From contig CALMUT010000227.1 of NCBI GenBank assembly GCA_937872925.1, positions 32,827 to 96,826 of the forward strand: a stretch of DNA of 64,000 nt, read 5' to 3'. Under the pieces are notes generated by a model that was not told where the DNA came from, searched no databases, and saw only the letters and a list, made by a program, of their open reading frames with translations. Made by a program: the position numbers and the translations under genes. The stretch's first letter is position 1; each line of letters begins with the position of its first letter. Positions 42,251-49,983 of the stretch are shown one piece after another. Source of the stretch: an uncultured Myxococcales bacterium. GTDB lineage: Bacteria > Myxococcota_A > Polyangia > Polyangiales > Polyangiaceae.

Positions 42251-42766
42251 ATGAACTTGAAAGTTGTGAAGGCGTTGGGATTCGTGGCGTTGACCTGTTC
42301 GGTCGGCATGATCGGCTGTGGCAGCGACGATGACGGTGGCGGCAGCGGTGGTGCCACTGGCAGCGGCGCGACCGGCGGCGGTGGCACTGGCGGCGGCGGC
42401 ACTGGCGGCGGCTCCGCAGGCACTGCAGGCAGCGCGGGCGGCGGCGGCACGGCCGGCACGGCGGGCAGCGCGGGCGGCGGCGGTACGGCCGGCAGCGCGG
42501 GCAGCGCGGGCAGTGCAGGTTCGGCGGGCAACGCGGGTGCAGGAGGCGCCGGAAACGCAGCACAAGCATTCTGCGCTTCCTACGAGACCAAGTGCGGCTT
42601 CGGCGCCACCGGTCACTTCGCCAACGCGGACGACTGCAAGAACGACTTCACGGGGAAGTTCAACGGCACGCGACGCAGCTGCGTGGTCCAGCATTTGGGC
42701 CTCGCGGACTCCAAGACCTCTGATCACTGCAAGCACGCGGCCGGCGCCGCGCCCTGCGACAAGTAG
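42251..42766 (+). CDS. Gly-rich lipoprotein with Cys-containing C-terminal domain
   Basis: 171 residues. Signal peptide with lipobox GMIGC, an SDDDGGG start, about 75 residues of Gly/Ala/Ser/Thr repeats, then a 70-residue domain with six Cys (ASYETKCGFG, NADDCKND, RRSCVVQ, SDHCKHA, APCDK), probably disulfide bonded. The family is not recognised. Its signal region resembles the preceding gene, so the pair came from a duplication. Likely anchored in the outer membrane and displayed by the flexible linker. Ends with its own terminator. Confidence 0.75.
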   Translation: MNLKVVKALGFVALTCSVGMIGCGSDDDGGGSGGATGSGATGGGGTGGGGTGGGSAGTAGSAGGGGTAGTAGSAGGGGTAGSAGSAGSAGSAGNAGAGGAGNAAQAFCASYETKCGFGATGHFANADDCKNDFTGKFNGTRRSCVVQHLGLADSKTSDHCKHAAGAAPCDK

Positions 42767-42783
42767 GCAGGGAACCGACGGAA

Positions 42784-42825
42784 ACGCCGCGGGCCCGCTG
42801 GACGGGCGCGCGGCGTCGTCTTTTT
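42784..42825 (+). terminator. Rho-independent terminator after the second lipoprotein
   Basis: ACGCCGCGGGCCCG (42784-42797), 5-base loop, CGGGCGCGCGGCGT (42803-42816): 14-base stem with one mismatch, then CGTCTTTTT. Starts 18 bases after the stop. Confidence 0.9.
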
Positions 42826-42881
42826 GTGCGTGCGGCATTGCCTGCCCGCGCGCTCGTCAGTTGCGCTAGGATGGCTGCGAC

Positions 42882-43505
42882 GTGGGGATCATCTACTTAG
42901 CGGCACTAGTCATTGGCGTGGGCGTCATCGCCGTGCAGTTGCTGTTCGCGGGCAAGGGCGACGTCGAGATGGACGTGGACGCGGACATCGACATCGACGC
43001 GGACATGGATGTCGATGCGGACGCGGACGGGGACCACGGCCACGTGGCCCATGGCGACGCGGGCTTCCTGCCCATCCTGCTGTCGGTGCGGTTTTGGACC
43101 TTCGGACTGCTGGCTTTCGGCATGGTCGGCACGCTGTTGCACGTGTTCCGCTGGGCCAGCCCCTGGACGACGCCCTTTATTGCTTTGGCCATGGGCATTG
43201 CCTCGGGACTGCTTGCTTCAATGACCTTCCGCGCGCTGTCCCGGGCGGAGACGTCGAGCGCTGCCAGCTCCCGGGACGCCGTGGGACAAGTGGGTCGCGT
43301 GCTCTTGCCCGTGAGCAAAGAGTCCCGGGGCAAGGTGCGCATCGAGCTGCGCGGACAGACCATTGATCTCCTAGCGACGACGGACGAAGAGGACCTTGCC
43401 GACGGAGAACTCGTGATGATCGAGTCCTTGGAAGGCAGCACGGCGCGCGTTTCGAAGGCGCCCGTGGAGTTCCTGCCGCCCAAGCTACCGCCCAAGTCGG
43501 GCTGA
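42882..43505 (+). CDS. NfeD/YqiJ-like membrane protein with poly(X-Asp) loop
   Basis: 207 residues, GTG start. One helix (3-22), an acidic loop with Asp at every second residue from 31 to 51 followed by His (GDHGHVAHGD), two more helices (about 68-115), then a C-terminal OB-fold-like domain (VGQVGRVLLP...ELVMIESLEGSTARV). This is the layout of YqiJ/NfeD proteins, which are encoded beside flotillins and bind them. Two flotillin genes follow 160 bases later. The acidic loop would lie outside the membrane and could bind Ca2+ or other metal ions; that is inferred from composition. Confidence 0.82.
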   Translation: MGIIYLAALVIGVGVIAVQLLFAGKGDVEMDVDADIDIDADMDVDADADGDHGHVAHGDAGFLPILLSVRFWTFGLLAFGMVGTLLHVFRWASPWTTPFIALAMGIASGLLASMTFRALSRAETSSAASSRDAVGQVGRVLLPVSKESRGKVRIELRGQTIDLLATTDEEDLADGELVMIESLEGSTARVSKAPVEFLPPKLPPKSG

Positions 43506-43558
43506 GCGGCGACGCCGACTCACCTCCCAGGCGTCCTTCCGTCCTTCCGTCTTGCTGT

Positions 43559-43596
43559 AGATCCCTCGATAACTCGGCTCGATTTTCCAGGGATCT
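43559..43596 (+). promoter_or_regulatory. Inverted repeat upstream of flotillin genes
   Basis: AGATCCCT (43559-43566) and AGGGATCT (43589-43596), a perfect 8-base inverted repeat with a 22-base spacer, 70 bases before the first flotillin ATG. Possible operator or weak hairpin between the NfeD-like gene and the flotillins; no T tract. Confidence 0.4.
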
Positions 43597-43665
43597 CGGC
43601 GCATTGGTCGCTGCGGGGACTTTCCGTGGCAATGCTCGGAACGCTCGCCTATCCTCGCGGCCATC

Positions 43666-44970
43666 ATGGGGAGCGAAATACCGGACTTGGGTGTGGACCC
43701 AGAGACTGCTGTGATGATTCTCAGTGGAGCGATCGGCGTTGTCGTCGTCGTCGCCCTGCTCGTCTTCATCATTTCGCGGTTTTTGGTGATCTGTAAACCG
43801 AACGAAATCGTGGTCATCAGCGGTCGCAAGCACAAGCTCAGCGACGGCTCGACAGTGGGTTTCAAAGTGCTGCACGGCGGCCGCGGCTTCCGCGTGCCGC
43901 TTTTGGAAGAGGTGAACCGTATGGACATGCGTCTCATCCCGGTGCAGGTCGAGGTGCAGAACGCCTACTCCCAAGGCGGCATTCCTTTGACCGTGCACGC
44001 CATCAGCAACGTGAAGGTATCCAGCGACACCCGCTACGTCAGCAACGCCATCGAGCGCTCTCTGTCGATGACGCCGCGGCAAATCGGCGCCGTGGCCCAG
44101 CAGACGTTGGAAGGCGTGCTGCGCGAAGTGGTCGCGGAACTGACTCCGGAAGAAGTCAACGAAGACCGGCTCAAATTCGCACAGACCTTGATGCGCAACG
44201 CCAAGGACGATTTTGACAAGCTCGGGCTCGAGCTAGACGTGCTCAAGATCCAGAGCGTCAGCGACGAGCAGGGCTATCTGAATAATCTGGGCCGCGCCCG
44301 CATCGCACGCATGATCCGCGACGCGCAGAACGCGGAAAACGAAGCCAAGCAGGCCGTGGCCGAGGCGCAGGCAAGCGCACGCCAGCGCGCGGAAGGCGCG
44401 CAGAAGCAGGCCGAAGCGCAGGTACTGACCAAGCGCAACGAGCTGCGCGCGAACCTGGCAAAGCTCGAAGCTGACGCCAAAGCGGTGGAAAACGAAGCCG
44501 CTGTGGCGGCGGAGACGGCCCGCGCCGAGGCCGAGCAAGAGCTCCAGCGGGTGCGTGCAGAGCTAGAGAAACTGCGTTTGGAAGTGGACGTCTATCTGCC
44601 TGCCGAGGCCGAGCGTTTTGCGGCGGAAGCCCAGGCACGCGGACGGGCCGCGCCAACGGTGGAGAGTGGCAAAGCGGCGGCCCAGGCGCTGCAGCTCGTC
44701 TCTCAAGAATGGCAGAATGCCGGCGCTGACGGACGCGACCTCTACGTGTTGCAGCACCTCAAGCCCCTGGTGGAGGCGGCGGTGACCCGAGTCACCCGCG
44801 CCAAGATCAACGACCTGGCGGTGGTCGATGGCGGGGACGGCGCCAGCTTCACCGGAGCAGTCGCCAGCTTTCCGGCAGCAGTCAGTCAGGTGCTGAAGGA
44901 AACCGGCGATGCCATCGGCGTGGATATGAATCACCTCTTGCGCGGCAACGCGGCGAAGGGAGGCCGCTAA
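43666..44970 (+). CDS. Flotillin/SPFH-domain protein 1
   Basis: 434 residues. One N-terminal helix (about 15-42), an SPFH/band-7 domain (YSQGGIPLTVHAISNVKVSSD; LEGVLREVVAELTPEEVNEDRLKF), then a long Ala/Glu-rich coiled coil (about 215-310) and a C-terminal region. This is the flotillin (FloA/YqiK) order. Such proteins form large oligomeric cages or membrane microdomains. The TAA stop shares one base with the ATG of a second flotillin gene, and an NfeD-like gene lies upstream, so the three form one unit. Confidence 0.92.
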   Translation: MGSEIPDLGVDPETAVMILSGAIGVVVVVALLVFIISRFLVICKPNEIVVISGRKHKLSDGSTVGFKVLHGGRGFRVPLLEEVNRMDMRLIPVQVEVQNAYSQGGIPLTVHAISNVKVSSDTRYVSNAIERSLSMTPRQIGAVAQQTLEGVLREVVAELTPEEVNEDRLKFAQTLMRNAKDDFDKLGLELDVLKIQSVSDEQGYLNNLGRARIARMIRDAQNAENEAKQAVAEAQASARQRAEGAQKQAEAQVLTKRNELRANLAKLEADAKAVENEAAVAAETARAEAEQELQRVRAELEKLRLEVDVYLPAEAERFAAEAQARGRAAPTVESGKAAAQALQLVSQEWQNAGADGRDLYVLQHLKPLVEAAVTRVTRAKINDLAVVDGGDGASFTGAVASFPAAVSQVLKETGDAIGVDMNHLLRGNAAKGGR

Positions 44971-46199
44971 TGGAGGTCATATTCGTACTGGCCGCCACCG
45001 CGGTCGTCGTTGTGGGTGCGCTCTACGTCATGGTCAAGAAGCTGCTCTGGGTGGCCACGCCCAACGAAGCTTTGATCTTCAGCGGCAGCACCCGGCAGCT
45101 GGAGGGCCGCAATGTCGCTTACAGCTTTGTGCGCGGTGGTCGTCGCTTGCGGCGGCCCTTGATCGAACAGGTAGAAGTGATGGATCTGAGCATGTTCACC
45201 GTGATGGTGAACGTGAGCGGTGCTTTCTCCAAGGGAGGCATTCCCTTGACGATCCAGGGCGTGGCGAACGTGAAGCTGCCGGGCGAAGAGCCGCTGTTGG
45301 CCAACGCCGTAGAGCGCTTCTTGGGTCGCACTCGCGAGGAGATTTACTACGTCGCCAAGGAGACGCTGGAAGGCAACTTGCGCGGCGTTCTCGCTAGCCT
45401 GACGCCGGAAGAGTTGAACGAAGACAAGATGCGCTTCGCGTCCAAGCTGCTGGAGGAGGCCGAACACGACATGAGCCGTATGGGCCTAGTGCTCGACACC
45501 CTCAAGATCCAGAACGTCACCGACGAAGTGAACTACCTGGCGAGTATCGGCCGTATCCGAGGCGCCAAGCTCAACATGGAGCAGGCGGTGGCCGAGGCCG
45601 AGGCCCGCGCAGACGCCAACGTGCAACAGGCGACCAACTGGGCGGCTTCGGAAGTTGCCAAGGTGACCGCTGATCTCTCGATCGCTCAAGCGGAGACCGC
45701 AAAGCGCTTGGCAGATGCCACAAGTCGTCGGGAAGCCATGATTCAGGAAGCCCGAGGTGAGGTGACTGCTCAGCTGGCGCAGGTCAGCGCAGAGATTGAG
45801 CGTCAGAAGGCGCGCGCCCTCCAGGAAAAGCGTCGCCTTGACGCCGACGTGGTGCAGCCCGCGGTCGCGAGCCAACGCGCCGCGGAAGAAAAAGCCCGCG
45901 GCGACGCGGCGGACACCCTCGAACGCGGTCGCGCCGAGGCCAAAGCGCTGCATGAACTTGTTGCCGCGTATCGCAGTGGCGGCGCAGCAGCCCGGGATGT
46001 GCTGGCGCTGCAGAACCTGCTGCCGATGCTCAGCCATATTTCCGGCGCGCACCACAGCCTCACCATCGGCAAGCTGACGATCTTGCCTACCAGTGGTGAC
46101 GGCAGCGATTTTGCACGCAAAGCCATCGGCGCTTCCGAGCAGATCCGCGCCGCCACCGGCGTGGATCTGACGGGCGTAGCAAAAAAGCTAGGCGGCTGA
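44970..46199 (+). CDS. Flotillin/SPFH-domain protein 2
   Basis: 409 residues, start overlapping the first flotillin's stop by one base (TAATG). Same layout: short N-terminal helix, SPFH domain (FSKGGIPLTIQGVANVKLPGE; LEGNLRGVLASLTPEELNEDKM), Ala/Glu coiled coil, C-terminal region. The two are clear paralogues and could form a mixed oligomer, as prohibitin or HflK/HflC pairs do. No terminator hairpin was recognised after it; the gene ends 40 bases from the convergent MlrC-like gene. Confidence 0.92.
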   Translation: MEVIFVLAATAVVVVGALYVMVKKLLWVATPNEALIFSGSTRQLEGRNVAYSFVRGGRRLRRPLIEQVEVMDLSMFTVMVNVSGAFSKGGIPLTIQGVANVKLPGEEPLLANAVERFLGRTREEIYYVAKETLEGNLRGVLASLTPEELNEDKMRFASKLLEEAEHDMSRMGLVLDTLKIQNVTDEVNYLASIGRIRGAKLNMEQAVAEAEARADANVQQATNWAASEVAKVTADLSIAQAETAKRLADATSRREAMIQEARGEVTAQLAQVSAEIERQKARALQEKRRLDADVVQPAVASQRAAEEKARGDAADTLERGRAEAKALHELVAAYRSGGAAARDVLALQNLLPMLSHISGAHHSLTIGKLTILPTSGDGSDFARKAIGASEQIRAATGVDLTGVAKKLGG

Positions 46200-46239
46200 G
46201 CCGATCACGCCGCCCTCGCGCCTTGCAGAGCGCGCATCG

Positions 46240-47856
46240 CTACAGCGGCATTGCCGCCGAGGGCATGTCGGCCTTCGGTGACATGCGCTCTGCCTGGCGT
46301 AACGCGAGCTCGTGGGTGCGCCAGTCCGTGACTTTCGCGACCGGGTGCACGGGCACCGCGTAGGAGCGTTGCGACAGGCGCCGGAAATCGCTCGCGCCGG
46401 CGCTCTGCACGGGAATGTGGGTGAAGGACAAGGTCAGGTAGAACATGCGGTAGTGGAAAAAGTTCTTCTGCACGATCAGGTCGGCCTGGCGAGGATTGAG
46501 CCCGAGTTGCCGCCAGAACTTGGGGTGGATCGGCAGCGGCGAGCGGTCGCCCACGGAAAGATGCAAACGTCCACTGTCCAGCCGCAGGCGCCGTCCGAAT
46601 TCGCCATCGTGACGGGCGACCACCGTCACATCCAGCGTGACTTCGGGTTGCGCGTAGCCGGGGGTGCCACGCAGGGTGACGCGAGTCGTGGTGTTCAGGG
46701 GCACACGCCATAGCTCGGCTACGAGCTCTGGATCGTGCACAGGCACTAAGGCGGTGAGTCCACGGTCGTGCTTGGCCAGGGCTTGCACGAAGCGCGTATT
46801 GCCGCCGGGGGCGCCAGCGCCGACGATGTCGTCGACGTCCACGAGGGTCACCGGGCCAAGTTTGCGCGCGCGTCCGCTGGCGACTTCGTCCAGGGAAGCA
46901 TCAATGCTGCGCATCGGCGGCAGCGCGACGTCCTTTTCGCTCCATACGCGCTCGGCCAGTTCGTCGGCCAGGCGTTCCGCCAAGTCGGCGTCGTCGTCGG
47001 TGCTCACGTGCACGGCCCAACCTAGGTTGTTCGCCGAAGTGAAGGGATGCACCATGAACAAGCTGGCGGAAACCACGCCGGGACGGCGCTCGAGCTGCTT
47101 CATGAAGCGGAACACGCCCCGCATGGGCGCCAGGAAGTCGATGGTCGTTCCTCCTCCGAGCACCATGGGCAGCTTGCGCCACGCATGTACCGGCGTGATC
47201 TCGCCGCGCAGGCTACGGATCAGCCGCGAACCCGCCCGGAAGCCGGTTGGCGCCAGATCCCAGTGCGGATTGGAGCGGTAGGCGATCAGCACGTCTGCAG
47301 GTTCCAGTAGTCCGGCACTCAGATTCGCGTGCAGATCGTAGCTAACGGCAATTTGCACCTCCGGCCCGACCAGCTCCCGCACCCGGCGCAAGATCACGGC
47401 TTCGGGAGCTTCCCTCAGCCCCACGACTTCCATGCTGCCGTGAAGCGCGAGGTACACACCGTCCAGCTCGCCCGCGGCTTCCAAGCGCGTCAGGAGCCCA
47501 TTCAGAAGCCAGTCAAAGCACTCTTCGGTGACGGGACCGTTCGGCACGGCCATATAGGACGCCAGGGGCACGGCTTCGACATTGCCCATGACCCGTGCTG
47601 CTTGCACAAAGCCCGTCAGCTCGGCGTGGGGCAGGTAGCCCTTCAGCTCGGAGCCGCTGAGCGTCGTGGCTTCGGCGAGTTCCGCTCCTTCCAGGGCATG
47701 CATGCGCAGGAAGTCTTCTTGGGTCGTCAGCAGCGGCGAGTCGGCGCAGGCTTCGTGGAAGATCCGCCCATAGGCAATGCGCAGTGGCGCGCCCTGTGCG
47801 CCTTTGGCTCGCACGCGCTTGACTTGTTTCGCAAAGGAAAGTGCCCGCGCAATCAT
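46240..47856 (-). CDS. M81-family (MlrC-like) metallopeptidase
   Basis: 538 residues from the ATG at 47856, which overlaps the upstream PLP-enzyme stop (ATGA); the open frame extends further but only as antisense to that gene. MlrC (microcystinase C) is a zinc peptidase acting on small linear peptides with unusual residues. Family motifs are visible: FHEACADSPLLTTQEDF near the start, YLALHGSM, SYDLHANLSAG and YRSNPHWDL, which carry the Asp/His ligands. No signal peptide, so cytoplasmic. Third gene of a TetR-led operon. It probably hydrolyses an amide or short peptide, not necessarily microcystin. Confidence 0.85.
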   Translation of the reverse strand: MIARALSFAKQVKRVRAKGAQGAPLRIAYGRIFHEACADSPLLTTQEDFLRMHALEGAELAEATTLSGSELKGYLPHAELTGFVQAARVMGNVEAVPLASYMAVPNGPVTEECFDWLLNGLLTRLEAAGELDGVYLALHGSMEVVGLREAPEAVILRRVRELVGPEVQIAVSYDLHANLSAGLLEPADVLIAYRSNPHWDLAPTGFRAGSRLIRSLRGEITPVHAWRKLPMVLGGGTTIDFLAPMRGVFRFMKQLERRPGVVSASLFMVHPFTSANNLGWAVHVSTDDDADLAERLADELAERVWSEKDVALPPMRSIDASLDEVASGRARKLGPVTLVDVDDIVGAGAPGGNTRFVQALAKHDRGLTALVPVHDPELVAELWRVPLNTTTRVTLRGTPGYAQPEVTLDVTVVARHDGEFGRRLRLDSGRLHLSVGDRSPLPIHPKFWRQLGLNPRQADLIVQKNFFHYRMFYLTLSFTHIPVQSAGASDFRRLSQRSYAVPVHPVAKVTDWRTHELALRQAERMSPKADMPSAAMPL

Positions 47857-49277
47857 GTGAACAGCTCCCCCACGAAGAGCACCAGCAGCTTTTCGCGCTG
47901 TAGCGGCGTCATCGCATTCATGATGCGGTGCAGCGGCGCCGCCTCGTCCGGCATCGTGCCAGAGCCCAGGCCCATCTCTTTGACGACGGCGGCGGTGTCC
48001 ACGCCGGCGCTGTTTTCTGCCAAGTTGCTCAAGAACGCGACCACGCCTTCGGGCGCCGTTTGAGTCGGAGGCAGATCCTGCACGCACGCCACGATGTCTT
48101 TGGCCAAAGCGTCCGCGCGGCGGGCGTTTTCCGGGTCCAGGGTCAAGTGGATGTGCGCCGGGGACGGTCCGAACTGATACGTGGCCTGCACCAGCCAGCC
48201 TTTGGCGGTCAACCGATCCGCCAAGGTGAATACGTCGCCTTCCGTCGTCGTGAACGCAAACAAGTTCATGTCCGGGCGACCGACCATCTCGATGCCGTCG
48301 GTGGCGTCGATCATCTTCACGAGGGCCTGCGTCGCGTCCCACATGCGCGTCGCGCGCTCGCGATAGCCAGCTTTGCCCAAATGCTGAATCAAGGAATACG
48401 CGGCGCCCATCGCGGCCACGCTCTTGCTGCCCAGAGTGGTGGAGTTGATGATCGAGTATCCCGTCCACGTAGCGCAGGTGTAGTACTGCGCGTCGCGCAG
48501 CTCCCGGCGACGCTGCAGCAGCACTGAGATCCCCTTGGGCGCGAAGCCGTATTTGTGCAGGTCCATGGAGATGCTCGTCACACCCTCGATGCCAAAATCG
48601 AAGTCCGGGCCTGCGACGCCGTTGTCGCGGAGGAAGGGCAGGACGCAGCCGCCAACACAGGCGTCCACGTGCATCAAGCTGCCGTGCTCCTGGGCCAGGG
48701 CCGCCAGGCTCGTGATGTCGTCGATGACGCCGTGGGCGTAGCTCGGCGCGGAGCCGACGACGAGGATCACGTCTGCGGACATTTTGCGCTTCGCGTCTTC
48801 AACGTCTGCGCGGAATGTCTTTGGATCTACGTCCACGCTGACGATCTCGACGCCGAAGTAATGCGCGGCCTTGTGGAAGCACGCATGCGCCGTGATGGGC
48901 AGCAGCATCTTGGGACTCTTGATCTCGCGGGTCTTTCGCGCGAAGTCTCTCGCGGTCTTTACGGCAAGCATCACGCTCTCGGTGCCGCCGGCCGTCGCGG
49001 TGCCTACGGCGCCCTCCGGCGCGTGCATCAGTTCCAAGCATGCCTTGACCACGGCGTTTTCCAAGGTGCGCGCCGAGGGGTACACCGTTGGGTCGAGGCC
49101 GTTGATGGGCATGCAGGCGGCAAACGCCGTACGCGCCAGCTCCCGAGCTTCTTCGCCGGGATCGTAGACAAACGCAAAGGCGCGGCCATCGCTCTTTAAA
49201 TCCTTGCTGCGGCTTTGGGTGAGGGCGGCGAGGACTTCGTCGCGGGACTTGCCTGTTTCTGGGAATGCGTTGGTCAT
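47853..49277 (-). CDS. PLP-dependent lyase/decarboxylase, sphingosine-phosphate-lyase-like
   Basis: 474 residues from the ATG at 49277, overlapping the TetR stop by 4 bases. Fold-type I PLP enzyme of the group II decarboxylase / sphingosine-1-phosphate lyase branch: GTATAGGTESVMLAVKTAR, MHVDACVGGCVLPFL (PLP-ring Asp), and SMDLHKYGFAPKGISVL with the Schiff-base Lys. No membrane helix, unlike eukaryotic S1P lyase. It could cleave phosphorylated long-chain bases or decarboxylate an amino acid. Between a TetR regulator and an MlrC-like peptidase, so it probably works on a product or substrate of that enzyme. Confidence 0.85.
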   Translation of the reverse strand: MTNAFPETGKSRDEVLAALTQSRSKDLKSDGRAFAFVYDPGEEARELARTAFAACMPINGLDPTVYPSARTLENAVVKACLELMHAPEGAVGTATAGGTESVMLAVKTARDFARKTREIKSPKMLLPITAHACFHKAAHYFGVEIVSVDVDPKTFRADVEDAKRKMSADVILVVGSAPSYAHGVIDDITSLAALAQEHGSLMHVDACVGGCVLPFLRDNGVAGPDFDFGIEGVTSISMDLHKYGFAPKGISVLLQRRRELRDAQYYTCATWTGYSIINSTTLGSKSVAAMGAAYSLIQHLGKAGYRERATRMWDATQALVKMIDATDGIEMVGRPDMNLFAFTTTEGDVFTLADRLTAKGWLVQATYQFGPSPAHIHLTLDPENARRADALAKDIVACVQDLPPTQTAPEGVVAFLSNLAENSAGVDTAAVVKEMGLGSGTMPDEAAPLHRIMNAMTPLQREKLLVLFVGELFT

Positions 49278-49876
49278 GCTTGTTTCTCCGGACAGCGTTT
49301 GAGTGGGCCCAGCAAATGGGTCCACAAGAATTCGTGCACGGGCGAGAGATCTACGTCCGTCATCATGCGTTGCACCATCAGGCCGTCGGTCAGCGCGCGG
49401 ATCACGTTGACCAAGGACTCTGCGTCACAATCCACAACGGTGCCCTCGCAGATCCCCTGCTTGAGCAGTTCGACGGCGGCGCGGCGGTTGGCCTCGAAGA
49501 CTCGATTGCCAACGTCAATGATCTCTTGCATGCGCTCGCCACTGGCGGCGATGGCTTGGCTCAGAAAGACGATGCGGTCTTCGCGCCCGTGGTGGAAGGT
49601 GTGCACAGCGCAGATCTGCGCGAACAGCCGATCGATGGGGTGCGTGTGCTGATTGACGCGCTCCATCACGTACACGGCTTGATCCGTGAGCAGCTCTTCC
49701 AGAGCCGTCTCCACGATGTGGGCCCTGGAAGGGAAGTGATAGTGCAGCGTGGGGCGCTTGATCCCGAGCTCGTCGGCCAACCGGGTCATCGGCGTACTCA
49801 TGCCCAGGCGTGCGAGCACCGCGACGGCGTCGCGAGCCAATTCCTGGCGTTTTTCGGGTTCTGCGGGGCGGGCCAT
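49274..49876 (-). CDS. TetR-family transcriptional regulator
   Basis: 200 residues from the ATG at 49876. The N-terminal helix-turn-helix is clear (MTRLADELGIKRPTLHYHFPSRAHIV), followed by an all-helical ligand-binding domain. First gene of a three-gene operon joined by ATGA overlaps. The start codon sits three bases from the proximal copy of a duplicated palindromic sequence, so it almost certainly represses itself and probably the divergent TonB-receptor gene. Ligand is likely the substrate or product of the enzymes encoded downstream; this is inferred. Confidence 0.9.
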   Translation of the reverse strand: MARPAEPEKRQELARDAVAVLARLGMSTPMTRLADELGIKRPTLHYHFPSRAHIVETALEELLTDQAVYVMERVNQHTHPIDRLFAQICAVHTFHHGREDRIVFLSQAIAASGERMQEIIDVGNRVFEANRRAAVELLKQGICEGTVVDCDAESLVNVIRALTDGLMVQRMMTDVDLSPVHEFLWTHLLGPLKRCPEKQA

Positions 49877-49879
49877 TTG

Positions 49880-49924
49880 CTGACGAAGTGTCAAATAACT
49901 ATTATCTGACGAAGTGTCAAATAA
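49880..49924. promoter_or_regulatory. Duplicated TetR-type operator in a divergent promoter
   Basis: CTGACGAAGTGTCAAATAA occurs exactly twice, at 49880-49898 and 49906-49924, 26 bases apart. Each contains TGAC-N5-GTCA half-sites. On the minus strand the distal copy supplies TTGACA, with a 17-base spacer to TATTTG, so the promoter of the tetR operon overlaps the sites. The TonB-receptor start is 59 bases to the right. Confidence 0.82.
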
Positions 49925-49983
49925 AAAGTCGCCCCAAGAAATGCCTGGCGCGATTGGGCTGCGGATGCGCCACTGATCGGCGC

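Noticed and set aside
46240..48468. A 742-codon frame covering the MlrC-like gene and 612 bases upstream
   Set aside because: The upstream part is an out-of-frame shadow of the PLP lyase gene on the same strand; the ATG at 47856 with the ATGA overlap is the credible start.
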